From assembly GCA_037349105.1 (NCBI GenBank), contig JAYJMM010000114.1, positions 2,843,501-2,907,500 on the forward strand: 64,000 nucleotides of DNA, in the 5' to 3' direction. Every line of letters begins with the position of its first letter. The first letter of the stretch is position 1. Source of the stretch: Limnomonas spitsbergensis (taxonomy: Eukaryota; Chlorophyta; Chlorophyceae; Chlamydomonadales). The notes beneath the pieces were generated by a model, which saw only the letters and a program-made list of their open reading frames with translations, did not search any database and was not told where the DNA came from. The position numbers and the translations under genes were made by a program. This document shows positions 44,815-54,224 of the stretch, piece after piece.

Positions 44815-47800
44815 TCAGTGGTAGTTGGAGCCGAAGCACCCCTGTGCTTCAACCCCTGGGCTTTGATCAGGGTCACCTGGCTCATCCCAACCATCATTGT
44901 ATTGCGCTAGTTGCGCACCGTGAACCTCCTCACCTCTGTACTCTGTAGCATGTGCATGAAGCCCTGGGCTTCTGTAGGCAGCATCATTTACGTGCTCGTA
45001 GTCCTCACCATTGTCCCGTTGATAGAACCTAACACCACTCTGATCCTCCTCCACTGCACACGCGGCATAGTGGTTGTCCAGATTGAACTTTACCTCAGCT
45101 TCTGGCCTGTACCCAGGCCCTAAGGACACATAAGGCACAGCCCTCTGCATCTCACCTGGGTCCACCTGCGCCCTTGCTACTGCAGCAGTTGGCATAGGAG
45201 CGCCGTCCGCTGCAGGTTTAACTGCAGCAGTCCTGGCCCCCTTCTCCAAAGCCTCCATGGCTCTACCTCTGGCTGCCGACGCGAGGAACGCAGGCAACTG
45301 GTCACACTTATCCAGGTAGTGATCACCGTGGCAGATCTGACAGTTTTTAACAGCCATTGGTCTGTTGGAAGGGTAACCCGATCCTGTTGGTCGCTGCACA
45401 TTGCTGTACCGACCTCCTCCTCTCCCAGCCTGGAAAGGTCTAGATGATCCGGCGCCCGGGCCGCGTTGCGGATGCATAGTGCTGGGGTAACCCTCCGCAC
45501 CTGATCTCACCTCAGTGGAGTGACTCCGAGGTGTGGCATGCTGGCCAGAGTTTTGGTTTCTCCTACCAACGTCTTTACTCCCTTCTGCAGCCAGGTCCTC
45601 ATACCTGATGCCCTTCCTGACCTGTGTCCTCACACGGTACTCATAGGCATTCTGCATCGCCTCAATGATAACACTCGTCTGGACCTTGAAGTTGTCATCC
45701 TCAACACCCAAGGCCTGAAGCTCTCTCTCACACACCTCCTGGAGGTACACTGGCACACCACGCATGATCACATCAATGATGGATGTCCTCTCAATCGTCC
45801 CATTGTAAGCGATCTTGTTAGACCCCTGGAACGCAGTGTGAACTGACAGACACCTGATCCCAAACTGCCTGGGGTTCTCGCTGACAAGTACAGTCCTGTC
45901 AAGCTGATTCTGCTTACCCATGATGCAGCCCTGGGTCCAAATTGCCAATTCAGCTGAAGTTGCAACGTTGAGGTAGCGCTTGGCCACCATCAACAGAGCC
46001 TCAATAAAGCTGTAAGGCTCATCTTGTAAAGGATAAGGCTCGTACTCTCGTACCCCAGCCTCCTCGACCCCCATCAGGATCATTTTGTTTCTCCTCATGT
46101 TCCCCATGATGGTCTGAGTGCCATCCTGCAGAAAATCATTCCTGTTACTGCCGTCCCTACCCCCAATGGCTCTCACCAAGGGTGACATCGCGCTGGGGCA
46201 TAGATACTCCAGCTCAGCAAAGTGCTTCTTCAGAAAAGCAACCCCTGCTGGCAGAATAGTGCTCATGATGATGCTCACCTGGGCGGACACGGCGTCGTGC
46301 AGCCTATGCACGTTGTTTCCCCAGAACAACCTGAGTGATCGCTCCCATATCCTGTGTGATATAATGCTCTCAGTCGCTGAAAATTCAACAACCTTTGACG
46401 AGTCAATCACAGTCTTCCCATCCAATCTGACATCAGTCAGCCAATTCAATGGACCCGGTACAGAAATCTCTGAATCAGGGCGTCCACCAGGATCTCCTCC
46501 TGCAGGCACATCTCCTGACCCGTACAACACACCTTGTCTTGACACCCATCTGTGACTGGGAGGCTGACCACCACCTGAAGGTGGTCCTCCATTGGGTGGT
46601 TGGTTACCTCCTGCTGGCCCTTGGCTATAGCCAGTTCCTGTCCCACCTCCGTGGAACTCACCTCGGTCTTGTTGTCCGTAACGCTGGTTTTGATTCACAC
46701 CCTGACCTTGCGACTGACCTTGATGGTGACCATACCCTTGACCCTGATTGGTGCCCTGACCCTGACCAGGGAACCTGTGCTCTCTTTGATTCTGGTTAGA
46801 ATCTCTCACAGCGGGAAACCCATTCCATACAGGTTCTCTAGGTACCTGCTGAGCAGGCCTAAACCTACTCTGATCCTCCTGTGACGGCTCTTGATGACCG
46901 CGTTCCTGGGACGGTGCAGCAGCCGTACCTCTGGTGGTTGCCCGCAGGGGCTCACTGGTCATTGCAGCCGCTCTAGCTGCATCCTCACCTTGCTGTCGGC
47001 GATCATGTTCCAGTAGCAGTCTCTGAGCAAGCGCCGCTCTATCACGGGATGCCCTAACCCTGGAGCTATCCAGACCAGCACCACCTAGACCCTGAGTGAC
47101 AGGAGTATTCCAATTGGAATGCTCAGTGCCCGCAGCCGTATGAAACGACTGTGATGCAGCAGGTCCCGTGGAGCGGTTACCTTGTGCTTGGGGATCACCA
47201 GCGGTGACATCATCCCCGGTGCTTCCCCCAGATACTTCACCTTCAGGCTCTTCTGACACTGATGCCAGACCTTGCATACGTGACACAGATTCTTCATATC
47301 GTCCAGACTGTGGGTAGACAGGTGCGTTGTGCGTCTGTCCAGCCGACCTTGCAGGGACTTGCGACGGCGGCGGCGGTGGTGGCGGCGGATATGATGATCC
47401 AGCTTCCACACCATGACCTTCTCTCCTCACAGGTGCACCTTGAACAGGCGCAGCATTGGAAGGAGGGACAGAGGCGGCAGCGGCAACAGGCACAGATGCT
47501 GGGATGTCTGCAACAGGCACATGCATTGGTGCATTCTGCGCCATGGGCTCATGCACCGCAAAAGGCATTGAAACGTGCACAACAGGGGACAGTGCAGGTG
47601 CTCTCTGGGGCGCGGCCACTGACGTAGCGGACCCTGACTGAGACCCTCCCTCAACCTCAGTTGCAACACTCTGTTCTGCAAGCCGAGTAACTTGCGTCAT
47701 CTTAGACGGCGTCCCAGTGAAAGCATACTTGCGACTCTCCTTCTTGAGGTATGTATACACAGGGTTGTCATATTGAATGAACACCTCTTTCCCTGTATCC

Positions 47801-48255
47801 GCGTCTATGAATTTCTTTGGAACCCGGGCAGGTGACGCAATCAGGGCTTCTTTGATGGCTTCGTTCCTCTCATCTTCCATAGGAGGAATTGTGTTTGCCG
47901 TCTCGTCAAATTCCTCGAGGCTGCATGCATCTTGCTTGCTTATCAAACCTGACATAGCCTGATCAACCATCTCTTGCTTGAGCTTGAGCTTCTCCATGCA
48001 TACTCTACCTTGTGGTCCAGCCCTATCATACATATGTTGCCACATAGACATCGGTTGCACAAGCAAAACTGGAGGATCAGACGAAGTTCCAGCTACTGAG
48101 ATTCCAACTGGCGCCCCCTTTGCTGCTAGAGCACTCCTTGTTCGGCTAGCTATGCTATCCTTCTCAATATCTGGAGCGCCTTTGGGCACTTCTACAGCCC
48201 CTATTCCGCTCATCTTCACCTTTTTATCGGCTTTAGAACGACCGATTTCCGCCAC
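44815..48255 (-). CDS. Retroelement Gag-like protein with zinc knuckle
   Basis: 1,146 codons, starting 38 bp inside the 728-bp repeat. Residues up to about 250 are charged; 250-610 are low complexity, rich in Pro, Gln, Gly and Ser. A helical region at about 620-900 (FSATESIISHRIWERSLRLFWG onward in shorter pieces) is the likely capsid. Near residue 968 NCQICHGDHYLDKC has the C-x2-C-x3-H-x4-C pattern of a nucleocapsid zinc knuckle that binds element RNA. The C-terminal 170 residues are acidic. Gag assembles the particle in which reverse transcription takes place. It is long for a gypsy Gag. Confidence 0.8.
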   Translation of the reverse strand: MAEIGRSKADKKVKMSGIGAVEVPKGAPDIEKDSIASRTRSALAAKGAPVGISVAGTSSDPPVLLVQPMSMWQHMYDRAGPQGRVCMEKLKLKQEMVDQAMSGLISKQDACSLEEFDETANTIPPMEDERNEAIKEALIASPARVPKKFIDADTGKEVFIQYDNPVYTYLKKESRKYAFTGTPSKMTQVTRLAEQSVATEVEGGSQSGSATSVAAPQRAPALSPVVHVSMPFAVHEPMAQNAPMHVPVADIPASVPVAAAASVPPSNAAPVQGAPVRREGHGVEAGSSYPPPPPPPPSQVPARSAGQTHNAPVYPQSGRYEESVSRMQGLASVSEEPEGEVSGGSTGDDVTAGDPQAQGNRSTGPAASQSFHTAAGTEHSNWNTPVTQGLGGAGLDSSRVRASRDRAALAQRLLLEHDRRQQGEDAARAAAMTSEPLRATTRGTAAAPSQERGHQEPSQEDQSRFRPAQQVPREPVWNGFPAVRDSNQNQREHRFPGQGQGTNQGQGYGHHQGQSQGQGVNQNQRYGQQDRGEFHGGGTGTGYSQGPAGGNQPPNGGPPSGGGQPPSHRWVSRQGVLYGSGDVPAGGDPGGRPDSEISVPGPLNWLTDVRLDGKTVIDSSKVVEFSATESIISHRIWERSLRLFWGNNVHRLHDAVSAQVSIIMSTILPAGVAFLKKHFAELEYLCPSAMSPLVRAIGGRDGSNRNDFLQDGTQTIMGNMRRNKMILMGVEEAGVREYEPYPLQDEPYSFIEALLMVAKRYLNVATSAELAIWTQGCIMGKQNQLDRTVLVSENPRQFGIRCLSVHTAFQGSNKIAYNGTIERTSIIDVIMRGVPVYLQEVCERELQALGVEDDNFKVQTSVIIEAMQNAYEYRVRTQVRKGIRYEDLAAEGSKDVGRRNQNSGQHATPRSHSTEVRSGAEGYPSTMHPQRGPGAGSSRPFQAGRGGGRYSNVQRPTGSGYPSNRPMAVKNCQICHGDHYLDKCDQLPAFLASAARGRAMEALEKGARTAAVKPAADGAPMPTAAVARAQVDPGEMQRAVPYVSLGPGYRPEAEVKFNLDNHYAACAVEEDQSGVRFYQRDNGEDYEHVNDAAYRSPGLHAHATEYRGEEVHGAQLAQYNDGWDEPGDPDQSPGVEAQGCFGSNYH

Positions 48256-48292
48256 AGACGATTAGAGGTGATCCTAATCGGACTTTTTCTTT

Positions 48293-49020
48293 CTTAAACA
48301 AGTACTAATAAACTCTTACAGAGCTTATAGTAAGAGCTTCTCGATCCACTGCTGTAACTCAGTGGAATCAGCTCGATAACAGGTGATAGCTCTTGCTACT
48401 TCACCTGGACTTCTTCGATACTGTTGACAAGATCTCGTAAAGCCTCGACACTTGAGGTACTTATGGGTTTCTTGGGACGATCTTGGGCGATTGTGGCCGT
48501 TGATCTGTGTGATGAGTCGCTTGCTTGGCGACTTCTGATGAGTGAAGATATCTCTGATAAATCAGACGGTCGACTTGGAGCCACAGGGAAGGCTATAGAT
48601 TGGAGATGTGATGGTGGGTTGGTGGTAATATCCAGCTGTAAGACTGGAGATATGCCTTGTTAAGAGGCAAGAATAACGCCAAATGCTGCAGATGGTCGAC
48701 TGTTGGCTTAGGTGCTCTGCCAGCTTCGTATCAGGAGACTTGTTGATGCTTATAGAGTCGCTGTTGGTTTAGGTGCTCTGCCAGTTTCCCCTTAGTAAGA
48801 CTTGGATTGACGATTAACTTGCAGATCGATTATAAGGGACAATAGCTAGAAACGTTAAGAGTCTATTGTAGGCCGTGAAATCAAGTAAGAAAGAAAAAGT
48901 AAAGGACCCAGTTCGGGATCCTCTAAGACGGCAACCACACGTGTTCAGGTTCACACATAACTTCCAACCGAAAAAGCAGTTGGCGCAGTCAAACGCACGG
49001 TGCAGTCATACGTCGTGACA
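48293..49020 (-). repeat. 728-bp terminal repeat, right copy (LTR-like)
   Basis: Matches 30642-31369 with about three differences. In the element's orientation it is the upstream repeat and should contain the promoter. It lacks the 61-bp module that accompanies the left copy. The Gag start codon lies 38 bp inside of it, so any primer-binding site must fall in a very short interval; I could not identify one. Confidence 0.92.
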
Positions 49021-49024
49021 CAGG
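49021..49024. repeat. Target-site duplication CAGG, right copy
   Basis: Partner of 30577-30580. Confidence 0.85.
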
Positions 49025-49451
49025 CAGTGTGAACGATGCTCGCGAGTTCAAGACTTGTAACCTTAATCGCGATTTTGGTAGCATCCTTGGTAATGGTTTG
49101 AAAGCTCTTTCCACCGGTCACAATGTAGGTCCTTACCATCTAGGGGACTCAGGCTATCCTAATATTCCCCGGGTGATCACTGTTCTTCCCGGGGGCCTCG
49201 CTGTGGTAGGGAGTACCAAAAGATATAACTTTGTGCATGCGTGTGCTCGCAATATCATTGAGCGTGCTTTTGGCAGATTGAAGGCCCGTTGGCGTTGTTT
49301 GGTCACCAAAGTAATGCACAACGTTACTATTATCCCTAGCCTGATTGTGGCATGTGTGATGTTGCACAACTGGCTCATTATTAAGTATTCAGATAATTTC
49401 TGTGATGGAGAAGAGGCAGATCCTGAGGATGCCTTTGATGGCGCAGCCTGA
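49025..49451 (+). pseudogene. PIF/Harbinger transposase, 3' part
   Basis: This frame continues the split transposase. It starts in the GSVNDAREF motif shared with the left half, has the second catalytic aspartate in LGDSGYPNIP and the catalytic glutamate in ARNIIERAFGRLKARW, and ends with the family's hydrophobic ACVMLHNW helix and an acidic tail before a TGA at 49449. With the left half, all three DDE residues are present, so the element may have been functional before the insertion, apart from the frame break near 30555. Base composition is more AT-rich than in the neighbouring spacers. Confidence 0.88.
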
Positions 49452-49645
49452 GGGGACACAAATCCAGAGGATGACGGGATAGCAGGCCTGAGTAAAACAA
49501 TGTTACTTGTGAATCATGTTATAGGTACGTATGGAATCATTAATAGCAAAAGAAAGGTGGCTACGGCACATGCCAAGAAGAGGAATTTGCTCCCAGTTCC
49601 ACAGAAGTGGCTGCTAGGCGCAGATTGGGCCAGTGATTGATGTAA

Positions 49646-50250
49646 TTAAGCTGATGTTTCAAAAGTTTTAGAGGTCAAGATGGCCTTCATCTGCTCATCT
49701 AACACCTCGTCCGTCAAAACCCCTGCAGCCTTCAGGGCCAACAGGTCCTTCATGTTCTGAAACTTCAGCTGTGTCGCCTGCTGTGCAAACAAGGTAGCTT
49801 TCACCTGCATTACAACAGGTGACTGCTGCCCAAATGCAATCATGCGTACGAGTGCCTCGATTAGGGGCTTCTCCAGTCTCTCTTCTCTCTCTCCGTCGCC
49901 CGTGGGCTCCTCGGCCGCGGGGGCAGCAAGGACCTTGAAAGATGAGGCTTGTTGACCCATGGAGCATGGGGGGGCGGTGCCAGAGGCCTGCGGCAGCCCT
50001 GCTCCTGCTGCTTGTTACCCGCTGCCCGCAGCATGCTGATGGGGGATGCTTGGCCGCTAGCGCCTGGTGCCGCTGAAGGCGCTGCCCTGCTGCTGTTGCT
50101 GCTGCTCGCCCTGTGCTGTGTGAGGCACTGTCCGCAGCTCCTCGAACATGTCGTTGGTGAACGTGCCGAAGATGATGCTTCCGGCGGGCAGGTTGCGCGG
50201 CGCCACATGCTGCTCGTTGAAGGCTGTAGGCGGCAACATGCACAGGGAAG
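49646..50250 (-). CDS. Possible Harbinger accessory protein, C-terminal exons
   Basis: The last frame (49960-49646) ends MKDLLALKAAGVLTDEVLDE and a few more residues, which resembles the SHOCT-type short helical C-terminus (L-x2-L-x2-G-x-L-T-x-E). An upstream frame (50239-50057) has LPAGSIIFGTFTNDMFEELR followed by a glutamine run. They are probably two exons of one gene converging on the Harbinger transposase. PIF/Harbinger elements typically carry a second, Myb/SANT-like gene, but no such domain is visible here; the 5' part may be separated by the hAT element at 50333. An independent host gene remains possible. Confidence 0.4.
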
Positions 50251-50324
50251 GAAATTAAGAAGAAAGCATGGAGAAAGGGCTGCTCATGGGTAGAACGGGC
50301 TGCTAACAAACATGAGGCGTCTGT

Positions 50325-50332
50325 ATAAATAC
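50325..50332. repeat. hAT target-site duplication ATAAATAC, left
   Basis: Perfect 8-bp match to 57777-57784; 8 bp is the diagnostic length for hAT elements. Confidence 0.92.
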
Positions 50333-50643
50333 CAAGGTAGCACAATCCGGCAAAACCTGTGCCGTATCCGGAGCAGATCGCTGCTCCGCTCCGGATACGG
50401 TAATACTGCTCCGATCCGGCTCACGATGCAGGATTTTTTTGCAGCCCTTCCGGGCAACTTGGCAGGCCCTCTCACAGACTCACACCTCCGGCTTAGACGC
50501 TTTAGGAGGCGGCTTCAGGCCCCACGCGATAGTACGCCTACACATCATGTCGGATAGCACTGAGGATATCGCTGAAGTTCTAAGCAGATTCGTTGATACC
50601 TCGGGAAGATACCCAAACCCTCTGACCCCTCCAAGAGTCCAAG

Positions 50644-50700
50644 ATGTCTTCCAATACGAAATGGCGTTGCAGGCAATGCAAGCTAGAGTTCTCTGGCTCC
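50644..50700 (+). pseudogene. hAT transposase, BED-finger fragment
   Basis: TKWRCRQCKLEFSGSG matches the first half of the BED zinc finger found at the N-terminus of many hAT transposases. The piece ends at a donor-like GGTATGTCAAG, so an exon boundary at 50700 is plausible. Just upstream, in another phase, MSDSTEDIAEVL (from 50547) may be the true N-terminus with a frame break. The second half of the finger (H-x-H/C) is not seen. Confidence 0.6.
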
Positions 50701-50755
50701 GGTATGTCAAGCACCCAGAACAGGCCACTCCTGAACTTCCTCGTGGCGACACAAG

Positions 50756-51292
50756 GGCACCAAGTTCCTCTTTGCGACGGACACCAGCGGCGCCTCCAAG
50801 GATGCAGCGTACATGGCGGAGCAGATTTCTGCAGCCATCATGCAGCACAGTGCCGAGGACGTCGTCTCCATCTGCACGGACTCTGCCAGCGTAAATGCAG
50901 CCGCTGCTGATCTCCTGAAAGCGAGGTTCCCCAGCATCACATGGGTTCGGTGCGCAGGACACGGCGTCAACCTGAGCTTGCAGTCCATCGGCAAGATCTC
51001 ATGGGTGAAGGAGGTCTTGGACGCGGCCTCAATCATCGTGAAGCTGGTGACTAACCACCACGCGAGCCTAGCTCTCTTGCGCAGCATCTCCCAGGCTGAT
51101 CATGGCTCAAAGAAGTCTCTTCAGAAACCATGTGAGAATGGGGAGGACGGGGATGCAAGGGTCTGCATGGAGGGCATCCATGGGGAGGATAGGGGTGCGA
51201 GGGTCTGCATGGAGGGCATGCATGGGGAGGAGAGGGGTGCGAGAGTCTGCATGGAGGGCATGCATGGGCAGGAGAGGGGTGCGAGGGTCTGA
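50756..51292 (+). pseudogene. hAT transposase, DUF659-like fragment running into a 14-residue repeat
   Basis: GTKFLFATDTSGASKDAAYM, VVSICTDSASVNAAA, WVRCAGHGVNLSL and the IGKISWVKEV segment follow the order of the DUF659/hAT transposase core, where TDxxxN and CxxHxxxL are the family signatures. The conserved part ends at about 51128. The frame then runs into the 42-bp minisatellite, which encodes the 14-residue unit RVCMEGMHGEERGA, and stops at 51292. The catalytic C-terminal half and the 200 or so residues between the BED finger and DUF659 are missing, so this cannot be a working transposase. Confidence 0.75.
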
Positions 51293-51690
51293 ATGGAGGG
51301 TATGCATGTAGAGGATAAGGTGCGAGGGTCTGCATGGAGGGCATGCATGGGGAGGAGAGGGGTGTGAGGGTCTGCATGGAGGGCATCCATGGGGAAGAGA
51401 GGGGTGCGAGGGTCTGCATGGAGGGCATGCATGGGGAGGAGAGGGGTGCGAGGGTCTGCATGGAGGGCATACATGGGCAGGAGAGGGGTGCGAGGGTCTG
51501 AATGGAGGGCATGCATGTAGAGGATAGGGGTGCGAGGGTCTGCATGGAGGGCATGCAAGGGGAGGATAGGGGTGCGAGGGTCTGCATGGAGGGCATGCAT
51601 GAGGAGGAGAGGGGTGCGAGGGTCTGCATGGAGGGCATGCATGGGCAGGAGAGGGGTGCGAGGGTCTGCATGGAGGGCATCCATGTTATT
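51140..51690 (+). repeat. 42-bp minisatellite inside the hAT element, about 13 copies
   Basis: The 42-bp unit (14 codons) with GAGGGTCTGCATGGAGGGCA is repeated about 13 times and disrupted by a 1-bp loss near 51320. It sits exactly where the central transposase domain should be. Confidence 0.9.
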
Positions 51691-51809
51691 TTTGTTTGCC
51701 CAGCAATTTTTCTCATGCATGTTTTTTTATGAATTAAGGTAACCATGAGCCTGGCTAGAGCACCTTCGCATTTGTATTTCTTTAATTTTTTGCCTCTCCC
51801 CTGCCTTAG

Positions 51810-52451
51810 CCGCCACTAGGTTTGCCTACCACTTCATCATACAAGCTGCTGCACAGCCGGGCTGAGATGCTGGTGTACGTCTTCAGCAACCTGCGGCTAG
51901 TGGACAACCTGACGTCGTGTGATTACAAGGATGCAGATGTGCGCTGGACGTATGTCGATGAAGAGGCGGAGGCAGAGCCAGTGTGTGAGGACGAGCAGGT
52001 GCCTGCTGAGGGGGAAGAGGTAGAGGAAGAGTCGGGCGAGGGGGAGGAGGAGAGTGAGGAGGAGAGCGAGGAGGAGACGGGAGGGAGGTGGGGGGGGAGG
52101 AGAAGAGTGGAGGTGGTGGTGATAGATGACGACGAGGGTGGGGCGGATGGCGAGGAGGACGGCGAGGAGGCGAGTGAGGAGGAGGGGAGGGAGGAGAGTG
52201 AGGAGGAGGGCCGCAAGGAGGACAGTGAGGAGGAGGACAGTGAGGAGGAGGGGGAAGATGAGAGGCGGCGAAGGTTGTTTGATCCTCGATGCTCTGTCCC
52301 CGTTAGCGAGCTATCCCCGAGGCTTAAGCGTAAGGCAGGTCAGAGAGGTGTAGCCAGGGGTGGAAAGGTTCGGGCGAGCTCCCCTCGCGGGCGGTCTCTG
52401 ATCCCGCCCGCCAGCGCAAGAATCAGGAAGCCCAACTCGAGGTTCCAATAA
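51810..52451 (+). pseudogene. hAT transposase, C-terminal exon with acidic tail
   Basis: Follows an acceptor-like CCCCTGCCTTAG. It reads LPTTSSYKLLHSRAEMLVYV and FSNLRLVDNL, matching the end of the hAT dimerisation region (R-A-E-x-L-V-Y-V-x-x-N-L-R-L). A long run of Glu, Asp, Gly and Ser from about residue 45 to 150, partly built from GAGGAG repeats, is followed by a basic end (RIRKPNSRFQ). The body of the hATC domain with its conserved Trp is absent. It is probably the last exon of the same broken gene as 50644-51292. Confidence 0.7.
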
Positions 52452-52744
52452 TAGGCCCCTAGGGCCTTGCCGTATGTCTCTCAATGATATGTTGTGCTAC
52501 CAGTTGGACTTGTACGAACCATTTGTTTTAATATTTGTGAGCACCATGAGGCGAAGAAGTGGGCAGCAAGTGTTGTGCTACACCACGACGAAGATTCAAG
52601 TTATTAACAGGTGTGTACTCTCCCAGGAGAGCGTTGCGCATCCGCCGGTCTTAATTTATTCGCTTCATGTTTAGGCTTCGTGCCTACTGGCATGAGTGGA
52701 TCTGCAATAAGGCCTAGTGCATTTGGCTGTAAGTAGAGGAATTA

Positions 52745-54120
52745 CGGGTGGGCTCTGACAGTCTGACGGCAAAGACAAGAGTCCCGACGGTCCAAACGAA
52801 GGTTCTGAATTAACTGAATTGCATCACGCTGAACAGCCTTGCAGGACTCTGACGGCAATAAGCTGTGGCCCTATGGTCCAGCCCAAGGTTCTGAATTCAC
52901 TGAGTTTCATCACGCTGAACAGCCAACAACATTACAGCATAATGCACAAAAGTGCAGGCCAGTGGTCCCGAAGAATGCATAGAAACTGAAGGAATTATGG
53001 ATGAGCTCTGACGGCAATGAGCTGTGGCCATAAGGTCCAGCCCTAGGTTCTGAATTCACTGAGTTACATCACGCTGAACAGCCAGCAACCTTACAGCAAA
53101 GTGCACAGAAGTGCAGGCCAGTGGTCCCGAAGAATGCACAGAAACTGAAGGAATTATGGATGAGCTCTGTCGGCAATGAGCTGTGGCCCCATGGTCCAGC
53201 CATAGGTTCTGAATTCACTGAGTTACATCACGCTGAACAGCCAACAACATTACAGCAATGTGCACAGAAGTGCAGGCCAGTGGTCCCGAAGAATGTACAG
53301 AAACTGAAGGAATTATGGATGAGCTCTGACGGCAATGAGCTGTGGCCCCATGGTCCAGCCATAGGTTCTGAATTCACTGAGTTACATCACGCTGAACAGC
53401 CAACAACATTACAGCAAAGTGCACAAAAGTGCAGGCCAGAGGGCCCGAAGAATGCACAGAAACTGAAGGAATTATGGATGAGCTCTGACGGCAATGAGCT
53501 GTGGCCCCATGGTCAAGCCATAGGTTCTGAATTCACTGAGTTACATCACGCTGAACAGCCAACAACATTACAGCAAAGTGCACAGAAGTGCAGGCCAGTG
53601 GGCCCGAAGAATGCACAGAAGCTGAAGGAGATTTGAGGGGGCCCTGTCGGCAATGAGCTGTGGCCATAAGGTCCAGCCATATGTTCTGAATTCACTGAGT
53701 TACATCATGATGAACAGCCAGCGACCTTACAGCAGAGTGCACAGAAGTGCAGGCCAGTGGGCCCGAAGAATGCACAGAAGCTGAAGGAAATTTGAGGGGG
53801 CCCTGTCGGCAATGAGCTGTGGCCATAAGGTCCAGCCATATGTTCTGAATTCACTGATTTACATCATGATGAACAGCCAGCGACCTTACAGCAGAGTGCA
53901 CAGAAGTGCAGGCCAGTGGGCCCGAAGAATGCACAGAAACTGAAGGAATTTTGAGGGGGCCCTGTCGGCAATGAGCTGAGGCCATAAGGTCCAGCCATAT
54001 GTTCTGAATTCACTGAGTTACATCATGATGAACAGCCAGCAACCTTGCAACACAGTGCACATAAGCTCAGGCCAAACAAAGGGCACACAGCATAGGCAGG
54101 AACTGAAGGAATTAAGAAGT
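52745..54120 (+). repeat. 159-bp tandem array inside the hAT element, about 8.5 copies
   Basis: The word CTGAATTCACTGA recurs at 52891, 53050, 53209, 53368, 53527, 53686, 53845 and 54004, each 159 bp apart, after a partial copy at 52803. Because 159 is a multiple of 3, a 171-codon frame at 53121-53636 stays open across the middle copies. Later copies have TTTGAGGGGGCC and lose it. I see no reason to call it a protein. Confidence 0.93.
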
Positions 54121-54224
54121 CCTGAAGGCATACTGGCAGTGCACAAATTGGACCGGGTAAAATAAATTGGTCCTAGACCCACAACGACTCTGCCAATGAC
54201 GCAACAGCCAACAGTTGCCGCGGT

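Larger units (their letters stand above)
30581..49020 (-). mobile_element. 18.4-kb Ty3/gypsy-like retroelement with DNA methyltransferase and split direct repeats
   Basis: The element begins TGTCGCGGCA and ends GTCGTGACA, so both termini start TGTCRCG inward. It is flanked by the 4-bp target duplication CAGG (30577-30580 and 49021-49024). Removing the element and one CAGG restores the GRPGSVND motif of the Harbinger transposase, which confirms both ends. Coding is on the minus strand in the order Gag, protease, three unknown ORFs, RT/RNase H, linker, cytosine methyltransferase (split by a LINE), integrase with PHD finger. Terminal repeats are a 728-bp module at both ends and a 61-bp module twice at the left end. 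The gypsy assignment rests on domain order (PR-RT-RH-IN) and motifs. At 18.4 kb (16.8 kb without the LINE) it is long for the group. Confidence 0.92.

Noticed and set aside
30581..49020. Classification as a DIRS/PAT element
   Set aside because: The repeat layout fits, but the element encodes a DDE integrase and an aspartic protease, has a 4-bp target duplication, and I see no tyrosine recombinase motif in any ORF.
51051..51746. Minus-strand ORFs of about 200-230 codons with MPSMQTLAPLSSPC-type repeats
   Set aside because: Reverse reading of the 42-bp minisatellite.
53121..53636. 171-codon plus-strand ORF
   Set aside because: Open only because the 159-bp unit is a multiple of 3; flanking copies of the same unit have stops.
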